64,000 nt of DNA from Charina bottae (GCA_023362775.1 JALMGJ010000004.1:50922298-50986297), one strand, 5' to 3'. Shown: positions 10,745-24,247, counted from the stretch's first letter. Numbers and translations: made by a program. Notes: generated by a model from the letters alone, not told the origin.

Positions 10745-10955
10745 CTTAGTTTTTAAGTTGCTGGCCTGGCACTGGCAAGTCCCAGGTTTATGTTCCCGCT
10801 CAGCTGTGGAAATGCCCTGGGTCAGACATGCTCTCTCAGTCCGACCTACCTCAAAGGCTTGTTGCTGTGGGGAAAAGTTGGAAGAGGGAATGCTGTGTCT
10901 GCCATCTGGAGCTCTTGAAGGAAAGTGGGTTACAAATGTAACCAAGAAATAAAGC
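10745..10955 (+). repeat. Old tRNA-derived SINE with L2-like tail
   Basis: The order of words is that of a widespread reptile SINE: a degenerate tRNA-like head (ggcactggcaagtcccagg), ccctgggtcagacatgctct, ctcagtccgacctacctca, aaggcttgttgctgtgggg, then ggagctcttgaaggaaagtg and gggttacaaatgtaa. It is heavily diverged and therefore old. I recognise the type from memory; a library search would settle the family. Confidence 0.6.
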
Positions 10956-13900
10956 AAAGAAAACACACACACTAGAAGAGGCCTGACATTTTTGCATTTC
11001 ATTTTGCACAACTGTGACAGCTGAATAAGTATGAGGGGGAAGGAAAGGAAAATTTAGGGGATATTTTTGAGGGCTGGGGATGGAAAAAGAATGACATGCA
11101 GAAAATTATATTTGAGTGAGTATTACAAGTTTGTACATTGGAACCAGAAAGTGGCCATGTGAGGATAAGGAATGCTGAGTAGAATATTTGTGTAATTATG
11201 TAAGAAAAATGCAACTCTTGTTTAATTCTGCTTGCACAGGCATACTGGCTTAAAATAAAGATAAATACTTTAAATAAATCGTGATGATGTTAACCAAAGT
11301 ACCCTGAAACAGTTGCTGTGACCCTAGCATTTGGCAGGGCATCCTACTGCATCCTATGGCTAAATCAGTGAATCATCCAGTTGGATTATCCTGATGGGAA
11401 AGGGGTCCAGGTGGGAGATGCTGAAGAAAAGCCCTTGCTCAAAGATGGAACCTTATGATGCAATTTCATGTGAGGTCACCTGTTAATGTGCTTGAGAATA
11501 CTTAGAAGCAAAAACTAAAAAAAATCAAGCAGAAAAGAAGGAAGAAATGTGGCCAAGTCACAGGAGCTTTGCTGGTTCTAGTCTTGTCATTTTCAGGAAG
11601 GTCTAAAAAAAAAATAAACTCAGTGAATCTTGGAGAAGTGCCGCCAATCACCAGAGACAATCATATGATTGTCTGTAATCAGATGGACCAACAATCTGAT
11701 TCAGTCAAAGTCAGCTTCCTAGGTACAGAATATCTGTTTCAACAAAGCGTATTATTTCTGTATTATCAGAGTCAGCAAGAAGGATTCGTTTGCTGCCAGA
11801 GCAATTGCATCAGTTAAATCAAATATCTTCGTAATAGAAAACAACAATAGATGTATTTTAAAGACATCATAGGTATCAGGGAACAAAATTGTCATGATTT
11901 CATTCTACAGTAATTTTCTCTGCACTTAAGAAAGCCCATATTAGAAAGAAAAATATATAAGCATGAATGTTTAACTTCTAGTATTAAAGTATCCAACTTC
12001 TTTTCTATTTTTCTTTATAATTTCTATGTTGTCTTAAAGTTCTTCATATTAAAACTAACTTAAAAATTCTGCTTTCCAACCATTATTATATTGGGAGTAG
12101 ACTTCAAAACATGAAAATAATACTGAAATATTTTAAAAAATGCATTTTGAGAATACTTTGAGGACTTTGGCTTGCTCTAGTTCAAAGAAAAATATTCTCA
12201 TTGAGTGTAACAGATATGACCATACTGTATAACATAAAGGGCCAACCAGTCTAGTCTCCATTTTTCCATAAATGCTGACCAAACCAACAATGGTTCCAGC
12301 CATCCCACAGGCTCCACAGTGGCAGACATCTCTGGCATGTATTAAAATATGATTTTGCCCAAAGGAAGAAGGGGTGATAACTATGTACTGTCAAATGTCT
12401 GACAATACATGGAGATAGGAAATATACAAGTGCTTCAGTCTTGGCTGATTACATTCCATCTCAGACTTTATGAATGATGCTTCAGTTCTTTCCTTCTAAA
12501 GTCAGTGTGTTGTTTTCCTGTTTGGCCACTGTTCCCAGAGATAACTATTTTCTATAACATTGCTATTTTCTATAACATAGAAAATAGGCACTGCTTCAGA
12601 CCTTTTGTCTCTCTCGCTGAGCATTTAACTGACTAAAACATTGGAGAACCTCTGCTAGACTTTCCTAAAGATACCTGACACCCAACCTGTAACTTCCTGC
12701 AACACATTTGATCTACTGCTCAGCAAAAGGCCATTTCCTTGTTGTTGAAAGCTGAAAGCCTATCTCTATGTTATTGCTAAGATATCCATTACCGATGAAA
12801 AAGTGTATAGTTGGAGCCAACTGCACCTTCTCCTTCATATAAATATCAGTTGAAGTTGTGACATATGGCTACAATCCTATACATGCTTACCTGGGAATAG
12901 AACTCAACTGAAATAAACCTTACTGTTTTCAAAAGACCAATAAAGATAATGCTGCTCAACTCAAACTACTCAACACAATGTATTATTTTGTCAAAGCAAG
13001 TTATACTGTAGGTATCATTTCACAAAAAAATATCAGTTTCATGAAGACAGACTTTAAGAAGTCTGCTGAATAAGAAGGGAAGAAAGAAGAGATTCTGAAC
13101 AGAAGCAAAAAAGATGATGTCCACTGTTTGTTTGTGGAGGATGCATAGTGATGACACTGCCCTGGTTTTCCACCAGTGGCTTCATGCTAATATAAAATAG
13201 ACTTATGGATAAAGGGGTGTTAAATGGTCATCCAATATGAAATCTTTCTTTTTGCACTTTTGGCTTTTTCTTTGTTTTCTCTTTTCTTTTCTTTCTTTTC
13301 TTTACTTTATATTAGTTCTTGTTAGTTTTTATCTCCTTTTTAAAAATTTTAATAAAAATTATATATAAAAAGATATATATAATGATAAACTCAATATCCA
13401 CCTGTTTATCATGTACAATATGTTGGTTACAGTTCTAATTATTTCATACTGTTATTATTCTTGCTTTGTAGCAAGCATAAAAAATAAAAGCTAATTTTAA
13501 AAAAATATATTTTAAAGAGATGCAACTTCCATGGCTTCGCTGTCACCTGTACTTTACTCTTAATATACAATTCCTGTAGGAAGTAAATTATTTATCAGTT
13601 GTATTGATTGGCAGGCTGTGCCAAGAGTTAATAATGTAGTGTATAGCCCAGTGTGTGCATTCTTTTCAAGCACAGGGAAGAGATTTTGCCTGCAATGTTA
13701 AAAATAAAATTAAAATGTCCTAGTCCTTTCAATCATCTTCTATCAAGGGTCAGAGAGCAAATACTTTGAAAAATCTAAACCATGTCCAGCAGAAATTCCG
13801 GACATATATCATATTCCAGTCACAATGATAGGATGCAGCCAAAGTAATAACAGAGAAAGAAAGGACCATGTGGATGATATATAGCAATTACCCAAATGAT

Positions 13901-14935
13901 ACTCCCAAACACCTGTGTCCCTTAAAGTCACATTTCTTTTGTAGCCTTGAAAGGAGAAGTGAGAGCCAGTCAATCTAAAAAGGCAAACCTGAAACAAAAC
14001 AGTCATTTCCCATTTCAGCTTATTGGCAAGCAGAATACTAAGTGTGAAGAACTGTTATAAAGAAGTTCTGATTTAACAGCAGCAGCCACAACATTATAAA
14101 ATGGAAAGAGAGTGAGAGAGTGATGATCTTCCATTTGGGTCAGAAATGCTTTCCTAAGTAATAAAATATGAAAAACAGACATTTCTTTTCCACATTGGAT
14201 CTTAGCTCATGTGAAATATGCTCTGTTCAGTTGCTTATCCAAAAGGGAATATGGGTATGTATGTAAATCAAGAAAGTGTGAGGCCTTTATTGTGGCTTTT
14301 AGGGGCAGCAGAAGGTATATCCAGTGTGGTGATTATGTCGTCAGGGACAGGAAAGAGCATCTTTAGATGTGTAAGGTAAAAGAATATAAAAGTGTTAAAT
14401 AAAGTATGAAACCTTGTGTAGTTGTGATGTGCCTAAACACCAAAAAAGCAGAGGAGGAGGATTATTTTGATGAGTGATTTTGGGATGTGCTGGAAGGCCA
14501 CAAAATGCAGGCTAGGACCCTTATGTTGCCTTCCTTGTAGATCAATCTACATGTTTCTTGTTTTTTCTCCTAAAAGTGGGTTCATAAAGGCTGTAATTGT
14601 ATGCTTCTAACCTGCAAGTCTCATTGAACTTGCTATAACTTAGCTCTCAGTAGAAGGACTCATATCAAATTCAGATAGATATTCATTTCTGAATTGCCTT
14701 ACAGTTCACATTGTGATATTGTGGACTGTAGTTTGGCACTACAGTGTAACCTCATATATGTTGACTGAAAGGATAATCTCTATTAGCTTATACAGTGGAC
14801 AACTGAGTCTATAGAGTAGACTGCTGAGGATCTTAAACCTCACCTCCAAGAAGTTATCTGGGTCTTCACACCCTAGCCCAAGTACTGTTTGATAGCTCAG
14901 CTGCTGCCACCACCTGTGAAATAATTTCTATAATG
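10956..14935. other. Non-repetitive AT-rich DNA
   Basis: Apart from a possible L1 tail at 13250-13375, no element, exon or RNA gene was recognised. A small palindrome built from ttttctataacat lies near 12550-12590. A scattering of short frames shows no domain. Confidence 0.45.
13250..13375 (+). repeat. Probable 3' end of an L1-like element
   Basis: A pyrimidine-rich run (ctttttctttgttttctc and ttcttttctttctt) is followed by aaaattttaataaaaatt and an A/T tail. The same layout closes the L1-like element at 5510-5651. No TSD was identified, so the left limit is arbitrary. Confidence 0.45.
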
Positions 14936-15208
14936 CAACTATCTGGTTTTCTTTTTTTATATATATATAAGAATTTTATTAAGTTTAAGCAAAAATAAAA
15001 GCTACAGAAAAAAAGAAAAAACTACAAAGAAAAAAAGAAAAAACTAAAAAAGTATAGAAATACAAGAGAAAATTTTCAAAATTACAAAAAGAGGTTACTT
15101 CCAACTTTTAACAGCAAGGATATACAACAATTTTCCATAATCAATCCCTAACTCTATATTAAACCAAAAATCATATTATTTCTATAAATCATTCCATTGG
15201 CACATTAT

Positions 15209-15310
15209 TTTTGTTGTTGTTGTTTAGTCGTTTAGTTGTGTCCGACTCTTCGTGACCTCATGGACCATAGCACGCCAGGCCTTCCTGTCCTCCACTGTCA
15301 CCCGGATATA
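15209..15310 (-). mobile_element. 102-bp BovB-type 3' end insertion
   Basis: On the minus strand this is only the terminal BovB sequence (ggacaggaaggcctggcgtg, then gaagagtcggacac) plus a short acaac tail. It is bounded by a perfect 13-bp duplication, attggcacattat, at 15196-15208 and 15311-15323. It is therefore a true, extremely 5'-truncated insertion and not a recombination remnant. It entered the L1-like element that surrounds it. Confidence 0.88.
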
Positions 15311-15365
15311 ATTGGCACATTATAAAAATCACTAAATACGGTTGCTCCCTCTCCTTATATTAAAA

Positions 15366-15367
<2 letters not shown>

Positions 15368-15408
<41 letters not shown>

Positions 15409-15431
15409 CATACACACATACATATATATAT

Positions 15432-15472
<41 letters not shown>

Positions 15473-15566
15473 CACACACACATACATACACATACACATA
15501 CACATACATACATACACACACACACATATATATACACACACACACTCACAGACACACTTATATATA
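15368..15566. repeat. Compound (TA)n/(CA)n microsatellite
   Basis: About 36 bases of pure TA lead into mixed ACAT, TA and CA runs. The open frames in both directions through it, coding only for Tyr/Ile/His/Thr or Cys/Val/Tyr repeats, are artefacts of the repeat. Confidence 0.97.
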
Positions 15567-16257
15567 AATCTTCTAATTAACTTCCCCCCCAAAGATAACA
15601 TTTATTTAATTATTTCCTTCCTACTACTATTCAATACATTCCTGTCTACTATAATAAAGATCAAACTAAAAAGCATATAAATTGCCTGCCATTATAAATA
15701 ATAATACAACAATTATAATTAACTTAATCATATTAAATCCCAAACCAGACATTATTTTTTTATTATACCTTAATAATCTTAATCCAAATCATTAAAGATA
15801 AATGAAATCAGCCAAACCCTAAAAGCAATCCAGATAGATATTCTTAATGATAAGCACCAAGAGAAACCCGCTTCTCCTTGCTGTAGAAAGCCTCTCGTAG
15901 GGTATGCACACTTAAAAGAAATATAAATTGGGTGATTTAGAAATGGGGTGGGCAGTCTTAATGTCCCTTTAAGGCTACAGCGTGGCTTGGAAATGGTGAC
16001 TTCCCAGCCTCCCAGCTGCTCTTACCAGTCGAGCGCGAACACTGTTTGCAATCTTCTGGCTGCAAACAGCCGTCCGGAGGATAGATGGGGTGATTCCAGG
16101 TGTTTTCCTTATTCTGGAAAAACACTCCTGGGCTTCAGGAAAAACCTGCCTGAGCCCGAAAAAACTGCCGCATTGTCAATTCTGCCTGCTGAGCCCATGG
16201 GCACAGCTGTTCAGTCCACCGTGTCCCCACTGGAAGTCACAACTATCTGGTTTTCTT

Positions 16258-19200
16258 AATATGCATACATTCAATGTTGTAGGAGAGGAATTACTGAATT
16301 GCCCTGATCCTAGTAATACAATGCTGGAAATTTAATTAAAAGAAAAATCCAAAAAGGAAATAGTATGTTCTGGTTATATTACAGAATGGTGTTGTTCTAT
16401 TACAGTTTTTAAGCTCTTTGTAAATAGATTGGAAAAAGATTCAATATATTACAGATCTCAAGAAGATTATAAATGAAAACAATATCTTCTTGCCCAACCA
16501 GAGGTAAAAGTAAAGGCTGTAATTACACAGAAGTCACTAGCTTGTACAAGAAATAAGAGCATGGTACAATGAGAATTAGCTTAGCACAAAACCAACCAGA
16601 AACTAAACCTAGTGTATTTCCTAGCTGAACTTCAGAAATAGTACTACATGAAGCATCTGTTCCTGTTCGTCAATCTCCTGGGACTTTCCAGCATCTTAGA
16701 AATTTGAAACTTTAATCAGATTGATGTTTCTGGGACAATTAGACCACAATAATTTAATATTTGTTATATTACATTTCAATATATGAAATGTTGAAAAAAG
16801 TTCATTATATCTAGCGATTTCAAAGAAATATTAAAAGTGATGAGGTATGCCTATCTGCCCTTCAAATTAAATTAAAATATAATTTAAATATCATATTTAA
16901 ATAATTATTATATCATAAAATTGCCAAATCAATTCAGTGGTCTTGTGTGATATTTAGTGAGTTATGTGAAAGAACAAAAACTTAAGAGATCTTATAAATG
17001 AATGTAAAATCTCATGAGAAAATGCCAAAGATCCAAAAAGGTTAGTGTTGGTTTTTTTTATGCTTGTGGCCAAGCCATTGCACAAGATTATGTTATGGAA
17101 CCTGCTTAGCTCATCTATTCTATTAAAATGGACGCATTAAACAAACAATAGCTGGATTATTAGTCACCTAACTGCACATCCCAAATAAGTCCTTCTTTGC
17201 TCAATAGACTTCCTACTTTACCATCAGCTACGCAGCTCAAGCAGCGTCTAACAGATAGGTTACATCAATGCAAACTCCTAAGAATATGATAATATAGTAC
17301 AGGAAGACGAGTTGGTTATTTCTTCTTTCATCAGGAAATACTTTAAATTACAAGCATGCTTATTTATATATTATAGCATGAACTGTTTCAAAACCACCAC
17401 TTTTCCTGCTGGTCTGCCTTCAGCCTAGTTTCCCACTGTTCTGGATGGGTTAGCCCTTCTTTCATTACAAATCAAATTAAGGAAACTATTTTCCATCAGT
17501 TATTCAGAGTGCCCTTCCTGTGAACTGTTTTTGTGTGCAGAGACATGAGTTGGTAGCTCAAAACAATTTAGAGAGAAGATATGCTTGCTAAACGTACCTG
17601 GAAGTTGTGTGATTGTGTGTTGGTGTACATGCACACATGTGCTTGGTATTTGCAAAGAAACAAATGCAATGTATAAATCAGTACCGCTTGGCCCTAGTGC
17701 ATATACCTAGGTCTAGGTTTAGTATATGTACGATGGATTAAAATAAATCATTTAAAACAATATTTTGTGCATTTTTCTGCCTCAAATTTGTTTCCATTGT
17801 CCCAGTCCCATCCACTTACTAGTGTTAGGTGGGTGGGTATAGGTATGGAAGTGCACACATGTATTGTTTTAATTTTGCTTATTTTAATTCAGTCCCTATT
17901 TTCCTTATATAACACATGCCTGTACATTCAACAGAATTATGATAGCATAAAGCCATCAATAAATAGGATGTATTTGATTAAGTTGGTTGATTAAGAAGAT
18001 TCTAAATATGTTTTTTCAGTGAAACTATTTTCAGTGAGCCCTGTCATTTAATATAGAAGTAAAACTCTTTCTCTTTTGCCAATGAAGACCATATTGTCTT
18101 GCCCGTATCCTCTGGGATGTAGAGGATCAGAAATGAGACTGGAGCCAAAGCCAACAGTAAGTAAAGCTTTTCTTTCTTTCTCCTTTTTCTGCTTCTCTTT
18201 TTCTCTCTCTCTCCGTACTGTCTCTGTATGTCTCCTTCCTACCATATCTCCCTCCATAGCAGTTAGATTTAGGGGGAAAGCTCCAACTACTGTTAATGGG
18301 GAACAGTTGCCTGTATCTGTCCATCCTAATAGCAACATTTTACACATATTTGCTTGGGGATTAGCCAACCACAACAACCACAATCTTAGGTACAATTGTT
18401 GATTACTAATTCTAATGATAGAACCATATTCTATATGAACTGAAACCACCATAATATGGACTGTTGGCACCATCTCTTCTTCAACCCAAACCTTTTCAAT
18501 ACTTGATTTAATATTCTATAGCATAAGCCAAATGTTAATGTGCAAATATGTAAAAGGTGCCCAGGCTCACTGATTGTTTCCCCAAAGTATTTTCCAGCAT
18601 AAATATCGTAGAGTTGGATTCAAAGGTGTCCTTCTCCCAATGGAAAATACTTTGACCCAATAGAAACATTTGCAAATTATTTTCCCTAATGCCCACTTTG
18701 CTTTGCAGGTCCTGGATTATCTCCCACCTAGTTTAGAAAGCCTACCCAATTCCTTTGAATAAAGAAAAATGGTGAAAATTACCTTCCCTTTGCAGATACC
18801 AAAAGCATCTGCTTCCAGAGCAGAACTTAGTTCAGAGATCCTGAGCCCAGTGTAGAGTCTCTACCAAATAAAGGATGGACAAAACGTTGGGGTCCAAATG
18901 CTACAGAGTTTTCTTTTCACTATTAGGAGGGGGCTCTTGCTGAGCACCATAGAGGTGTGACAGTGGCATGATGAGATCACCAGGGTGGCCAGGAGAAGGA
19001 ATTTTGCCTCTCTTTAAAGAAGCTTTTAAAAGTAAAAAGGGCATTCTAAGCCTATGGGTGGCTAAATGCACCCACGTTATTACTTTTTAAACAAAACAAA
19101 AATATCTGTTTCAAATCATCAGTTTGCCTCTGGAATTTTGGCAGTGCAAACTGGGAGACTCCAAGCGATGGCAAGAAACAAGCTACCGAGCTCCAAACGG

Positions 19201-20478
19201 CCTGCCCAGTGAGTCATTGTCTTTTCCAAATTCAATACACAGCAATGAGACCAAAGGCCACAAATCTTTCTCTAATTGAGTGCTGCCATGAGATTATTGA
19301 GAAGAGTACCTATAGGAAGCAAAATTAAAAGGGTCAAAGGCTGAAAAGGGATCTCAGATCTTTCTGGATCTAAGCAGAGATATTTATTGATGCAGTTGCA
19401 ACCACATTGATCAATGACTAACTGAGGGGAAAAAACAGAAACCAAATATAAAACGTTTCATGAAAATTACAGTGTTTCCAATTTGTTTGTGGATTTCTGA
19501 TTTCATGTCTAGGCTTCTTTCCAGCTTAAAAAAAAAAATTCAGATCTGAGACCACAGACCTCAAAAACTATGTATATATGCAAACATTTCAAATTCCCAG
19601 TTGGTGTCTTTGCTGTTCTCATGCTAAGGTTTAAAGGTTACTACTTAAGTTCTAATATACTATTTTCATGGTTCATATGAATCTGTATTACTTTACATTT
19701 TTGTTGGCAGCCTCCATTACTCCTTGTGGGTCCTAGAAGACATCAGACTTTCCCGCTGTTGAGAGATATACTTTCCACAAAGTAACCTAATACAAAAATA
19801 ATTTACTCTGATTTGCTTTGCTAATGGAGAAAAAATATGCTAAAAAGTAGAAACCTATTTTTGTGGCTGTGTTATCTAATGGGAAATTAAAGAGGAGCAC
19901 ACAGGGACAAAGGCCCAGGAGCCAGGTTTTAATGGGCTGCACAATTCTTAATGTTTCACATCCGTCAGATAGCCACTTTAGAATGCCAAAATGAAACAAG
20001 ACCCCTCGGTTGGAATAAAGATGATTTGATTTTGGAAAAGGTAGGATTGTCCAGTTATCTGCCCCAGTGAATTTCGGCTGAAAGCAAGGTGGATTCCACC
20101 ACTGCCCCATGTGCCTGCATTTGAAAGACTGGGGAGAGAAGCTATCACAACTAGGGTTCTAACCCACATTTTACAATCTTAGGGACAGGAAGCTATTGGT
20201 TTTAAAATAGCTTTTCCCTATCAGAGAGCTTGTCTGGTGCTTCAGAAAAGCACTTTGTTCAGGAAGTGATCCTTTTGTTTTTATTGCTAACATGCTCATC
20301 AGGGCAGTTAAATGTTCACAGTATGACTTGTGGCACTGATTCTTCAGCACCTTGCAGTTTTCTAAGCAGAAGGAACATTGGGTGTAGACAGAGCATTAAG
20401 GATTCACTCTGAGTTCCCTCTTGGTCTCTCACTTTCATTCCTTCTGCCTTTGTTCTCAGGTACTCACCATCTTCTTGG
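16258..20478. other. Non-repetitive DNA
   Basis: No element or gene was recognised. A CT-rich patch lies at about 18165-18235. The frames around 18048-18473 are on both strands of that patch and show no domain. Confidence 0.45.
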
Positions 20479-20486
20479 TAGGACAT

Positions 20487-20722
20487 TGTTGTTTTTCCAG
20501 TTGTTGCTTTTGGTGCCTTCGAGTCAGTATTGACTCCTGGTCTAGTCTCTGCAGTTTTCTTGGCAAGGTTTTCAGAAGTGGTTTGCCATTGCCTCCTTCT
20601 TAGGGCTGAGTGAGAGTGACTGGATCAAGGTCACCCAGCTGGCTTCACGCCTAAGGCAGGATTAGAGCTCATGGTGTTTGGATTTCTACTGAGGTGTCTT
20701 AACCACTACACCAAACTGGCTC
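20487..20722 (-). repeat. tRNA-derived squamate SINE, minus strand
   Basis: Read on the minus strand it has the head gagccagtttggtgtagtgg, then ctaatcctgccttaggcgtg, ccagctgggtgacc, tggcaaaccacttctgaaaa, ccttgccaagaaaac and the 3' end gagtcaatactgactcgaag. The same family is present at 158/5652 and 48600. A short repeat taggacat at 20479-20486 and 20726-20733 may be the TSD, although three extra bases lie beside the right one. Confidence 0.85.
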
Positions 20723-20733
20723 TCATAGGACAT

Positions 20734-22718
20734 AGCCAGGAAATTATAATTATATGATTATAATTATATTATAGGCTTTGCCAATCCCTGTTATCTATGT
20801 CTTTAACTCTTCTTCCTGGGTTGGTGATAAAAACTGCTTCATTAATCAAGCTCATATTAGATTCTCACTCTCAGGAATCAGACAGACAGACACAAATAAA
20901 TTATTTCCTCAAACATGTGTGTTTGGCTAAGTATGTCCCATGAACCTAGTCTGCTTGGATTATATGAGAACTCAGAAAATTGGCCAAATCAGTACAAAAG
21001 TCAGGTGTGCAATGAGAACCCAGCCCAGCAATCAGATTAGGAAGAGAAATATTACAAAATGGTGCCAAGTGAAAGTAGAAACTGGATAGTGCTGCCATAT
21101 TTTATTGAACTAAATAGTTGAATTTGACAAGAACTCACCCTTTCACCCATATCTCAGTGAAAAATGGAGAAGCTTGATCAGTATAATCACATTTCTCTAT
21201 ATTAAATACAGAAAATATCCATTTTTAAATTAATAAAAATGTTAACAAAATTACAGTTAATAAAATTACAATCCTGGCAACATTACATTAACATCCAAAA
21301 GCCCTCCAGACAGGAACACTGGCTGTGGTGAAGCAGTAAAAAAAAGTCAAAATCGCACCCAACCCATTTTTACTGCAAAGTACATAAAAGGGGGCAGATC
21401 ACTAGTTACAGCCACCATCTTGATTTTTTTTTACACGTTTGCCTCCAGAATAATTCAGTTTTAACTAGCTTTTAGAAGGCTGTTACTGATGGCTTAGTGT
21501 GTGCTAACATGAGCATTGCTGCCTCCTTTAATATCATTGGGTCCGGTGATTGTAGCAATTGCATGACAATCAGAGAGATGCCATTAGTCCATGGCAGTTA
21601 TTCCTTTAAAAGATTCTTATAAGAGTCGCTGGGAGTCAGGTGGCATATAAATGTAGTAAATTATTAATTGTTATTATTATTAAGATTCTAAAAGTGGTTT
21701 ATCATTTCCTTTCCTGTGTCTATACAGAATAGTATTAGCTATAGAAAGAATAGACTGAGTCAAGGGCTAGATCTAGAAACCCAAAAGCAATATGTAAGCA
21801 CAACATTCAGCTTCACTTGCAAATATAACATCCTGCTTTAAATGCCAGAGCAAAAAATAATTTTGAGAACAGTGAACTGGCTTTTAAAAAGCTGACCATC
21901 TATACATCACTTCCTCATCTTGGAACAATTTCAAAAGAGGTGTAAAAGGCCTCAGCAGACATAAGAATGGGCCAGAGGGGAAGGGAAGCAAAAATAAACA
22001 AAGTGACTTTCTGGGATGAACATAAAGATTTATTATTTAAAGTTAAACAAGTCAGTTTGTTTTCCCCAAAGCAACCACACTCACATTCATGTGTAATCTC
22101 AGGAACATTTTCAGAATATGCTGTATTTGTGTTGGCATTTTCAAATGAATATCACTTTTCAGATTTCCATTTGCAGAAATCTGAGCTTGGCATTTGAATA
22201 TTTTCTGATGTGGCATTTTCCCATAATATTTTGATAAGAAAGTGTTTTTTTAATACTGCTGATTTCCCTTCTAAGGTGTCCAGACATATTACTCTGAAGC
22301 ACTAATGAAAGCATAGTTAATTATAATAAAGACAATTTTTGTGCAAGTTATCCCTCAACCCATACATCTTCAGAGTGGTTAATATAGTGTTTGCTTTCAT
22401 AAAGAGGAAAAAATCATCTGTGATATACTGTAGAAGCTATAAAACAGAAAACACATTGTGTACTAGAAAAAGACATAATCAGGTCAGCAAGCAGTGTTCT
22501 AAGGACAGGCACTTTCAGATGTGGAGTTTTACGCTGAGAATGACTTTTTATGATAGTTATCTCTTATACATCAAGTAATAGTTCCAACTGTCTCCACATA
22601 TAGCTCAAATGAACATTTGAAAATATCTTCCTGCTACTATGTATAAATCTTTATTTCTCTGTATTTCTTTGTCAGCATGCTAAAACAAATACAACTGATG
22701 ATGTAAACTATGCACTGT
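20734..22718. other. Mostly non-repetitive DNA
   Basis: One short L2-like tail (about 21620-21690) was recognised. The stretch about 21960-22240 is free of repeat signatures and could be a conserved non-coding candidate. No exon was seen. Confidence 0.4.
21620..21690 (+). repeat. Short 3' tail of an L2-like element or L2-tailed SINE
   Basis: The words gtcgctgggagtcaggtggc and atataaat followed by a TTA/TTG-rich tail match the common squamate L2-type 3' end. Too little is left to assign the body. Confidence 0.5.
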
Positions 22719-22734
22719 CTACAACTATTGTTGT

Positions 22735-24033
22735 TCAGTCGTTCAGTCGTGTCCGACTCTTCGTGACCTCATGGACCATAGCACGCCAGGCCTTCCTGTC
22801 CTCCACTGTCTCTCGGAGTTTACTCAAATTCATGTTCATTACATCAGTGATGCTATCTAACCATCTCATCCTCTGCCGTCCCCTTCTCCTTTTGCCCTCA
22901 GTCTTTCCCAGCATCAGGGTCTTTTCCAGTGAGTCCTCTCTTCTCATTAGGTGGCCAAAGTATTTGAGCTTCAGCTTCAGCATCTGTCCTTCCAATGAGC
23001 AGTCAGGGTTGATTTCCTTTAGGATTGACTGGTTTGACCTCCTTGCAGTCCAAGGGACTCTCAAGAGTCTTCTCCAGCACCACAGCTCGAAAGCATCAAT
23101 TCTTCGGCGCTCAGCCTTCCTTATGGTCCAACTCTCACAGCCATACATTGCTACTGGAAAAACCATAGCTTTAACTATACGGACCTTTGTCGGCAAGGTG
23201 ATGTCTCTGCTTTTTAATATGCTGTCTAGGTTTGCCATAGCTTTCCTTCCAAGGAGCAAGCGTCTTTTAATTTCATGGCTGCAGTCACCGTCTGCGGTGA
23301 TCTTGGAGCCCAAGAAAATGAAATCTGTCACTGCTTCCATTTCTTCCCCTTCTATTTGCCAGGAAGTGATGGGACCAGATGCCATGATCTGGGTTTTTTT
23401 AATGTTGAGTTTCAAGCCAGCTTTTGCACTCTCCTCTTTCACCCTCATCAAGAGGCTCTTTAGTTCCTCTTCACTTTCTGCCATTAGGGTGGTATCGTCT
23501 GCATATCTGAGGTTGTTGATATTTTTCCCGGCAATCTTAACTCCGGCTTGTGATTCATCCAGCCCGGCATTTCTCATGATGTACTCTGCATATAAGTTAA
23601 ATAAGCAGGGTGATAATATACAGCCTTGTCGTACTCCTTTCCCAATTTTGAACCAGTCGGTTGTTCCATGTCCGGTTCTAACTGTTGCTTCTTGACCCAC
23701 ATACAGGTTTCTCAGGAGACAGGTAAGGTGGTCTGGTACTCCCATCTCTTTAAGAATTTGCCACAGTTTGTTGTGATCCACACAATCAAAGGCTTTAGCG
23801 TAGTCAATGAAGCAGAAGTAGATGTTTTTCTGGAACTCTCTTGCTTTTTCCATGATCCAGCAAATGTTGGCAATCTGATCTCTAGTTCCTCTGCCTCTTC
23901 GAAACCCAGCTTGCACTTCTGGTAATTCTCGGTTCACATGCTGCTGAAGCCTAGCTTGTAGGATTTTGAGCATAACCTTGCTGGCATGTGAAATGAGTGC
24001 AATTGTACGGTAGTTTGAACATTCTTTGGCATT
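22735..24033 (-). pseudogene. BovB ORF2 of copy 2, C-terminal half (reverse transcriptase)
   Basis: The frame resumes at CSNYRTIALIS just after the inserted element and stays open to the end, with motif A FIDYAKAFD, motif B GVRQGCILSP, motif C YADD and the C-terminal WRRLLRVPW block. A start codon and about 18 codons upstream of 24033 come from the inserted element and are not BovB. Confidence 0.92.
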
Positions 24034-24114
24034 ATGTCTATGAAGGTTCTCAGTCATCCAGGTGGAATTGTCTGTAGCTTGAATCATGTCAACTGGATTT
24101 CTATTTTCTTAATG

Positions 24115-24153
24115 GAAACATTTCGCTCCTTATCCAAGGGGCTTCTTCAGTCT
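24115..24153 (-). ncRNA. Hammerhead-ribozyme-like motif, PLE family 1 left arm
   Basis: Minus strand: CTGAAGA, then a hairpin GCCCCTT-GGAT-AAGGAGC with one mismatch, then GAAATG. The expected core is CUGANGA, stem II, GAAA, short stem III and UH. The base after GAAA is changed (GAAATG here, GAAACG in the right arm), which would weaken helix III. Inferred from the core and pairing only. Confidence 0.6.
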
Positions 24154-24247
24154 GAGCAAAGTTGGTAAGGGAATCCTAAATATGTTCCTAGGTAGCTGTG
24201 TGACCTTACACCTGGGGCTAGGTCATGGTTATATTGAGATGTAATTT

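Larger units (their letters stand above)
14954..16239 (-). mobile_element. Short L1-like element on the minus strand, with nested BovB stub and microsatellite
   Basis: An 18-bp duplication (caactatctggttttctt) flanks the insertion exactly at 14936-14953 and 16240-16257. Read on the minus strand, it starts with a GC-richer leader of about 300 bp (16239 down to 15940), passes into AT-rich sequence and ends in an A/T-rich tail at 14954. No endonuclease or reverse transcriptase is encoded, so the leader seems joined almost directly to the 3' region. That makes it an internally deleted, non-autonomous copy. It contains a BovB 3' stub (15209-15310) and a long TA/CA repeat. Confidence 0.7.

Noticed and set aside
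15332..15680. Frames coding for Tyr/Ile/His or Cys/Val repeats
   Set aside because: Translation of a TA/CA microsatellite.
22763..23925. Plus-strand frames of 310 and 99 codons and another at 26254-26835
   Set aside because: Antisense shadows of the minus-strand BovB frame.
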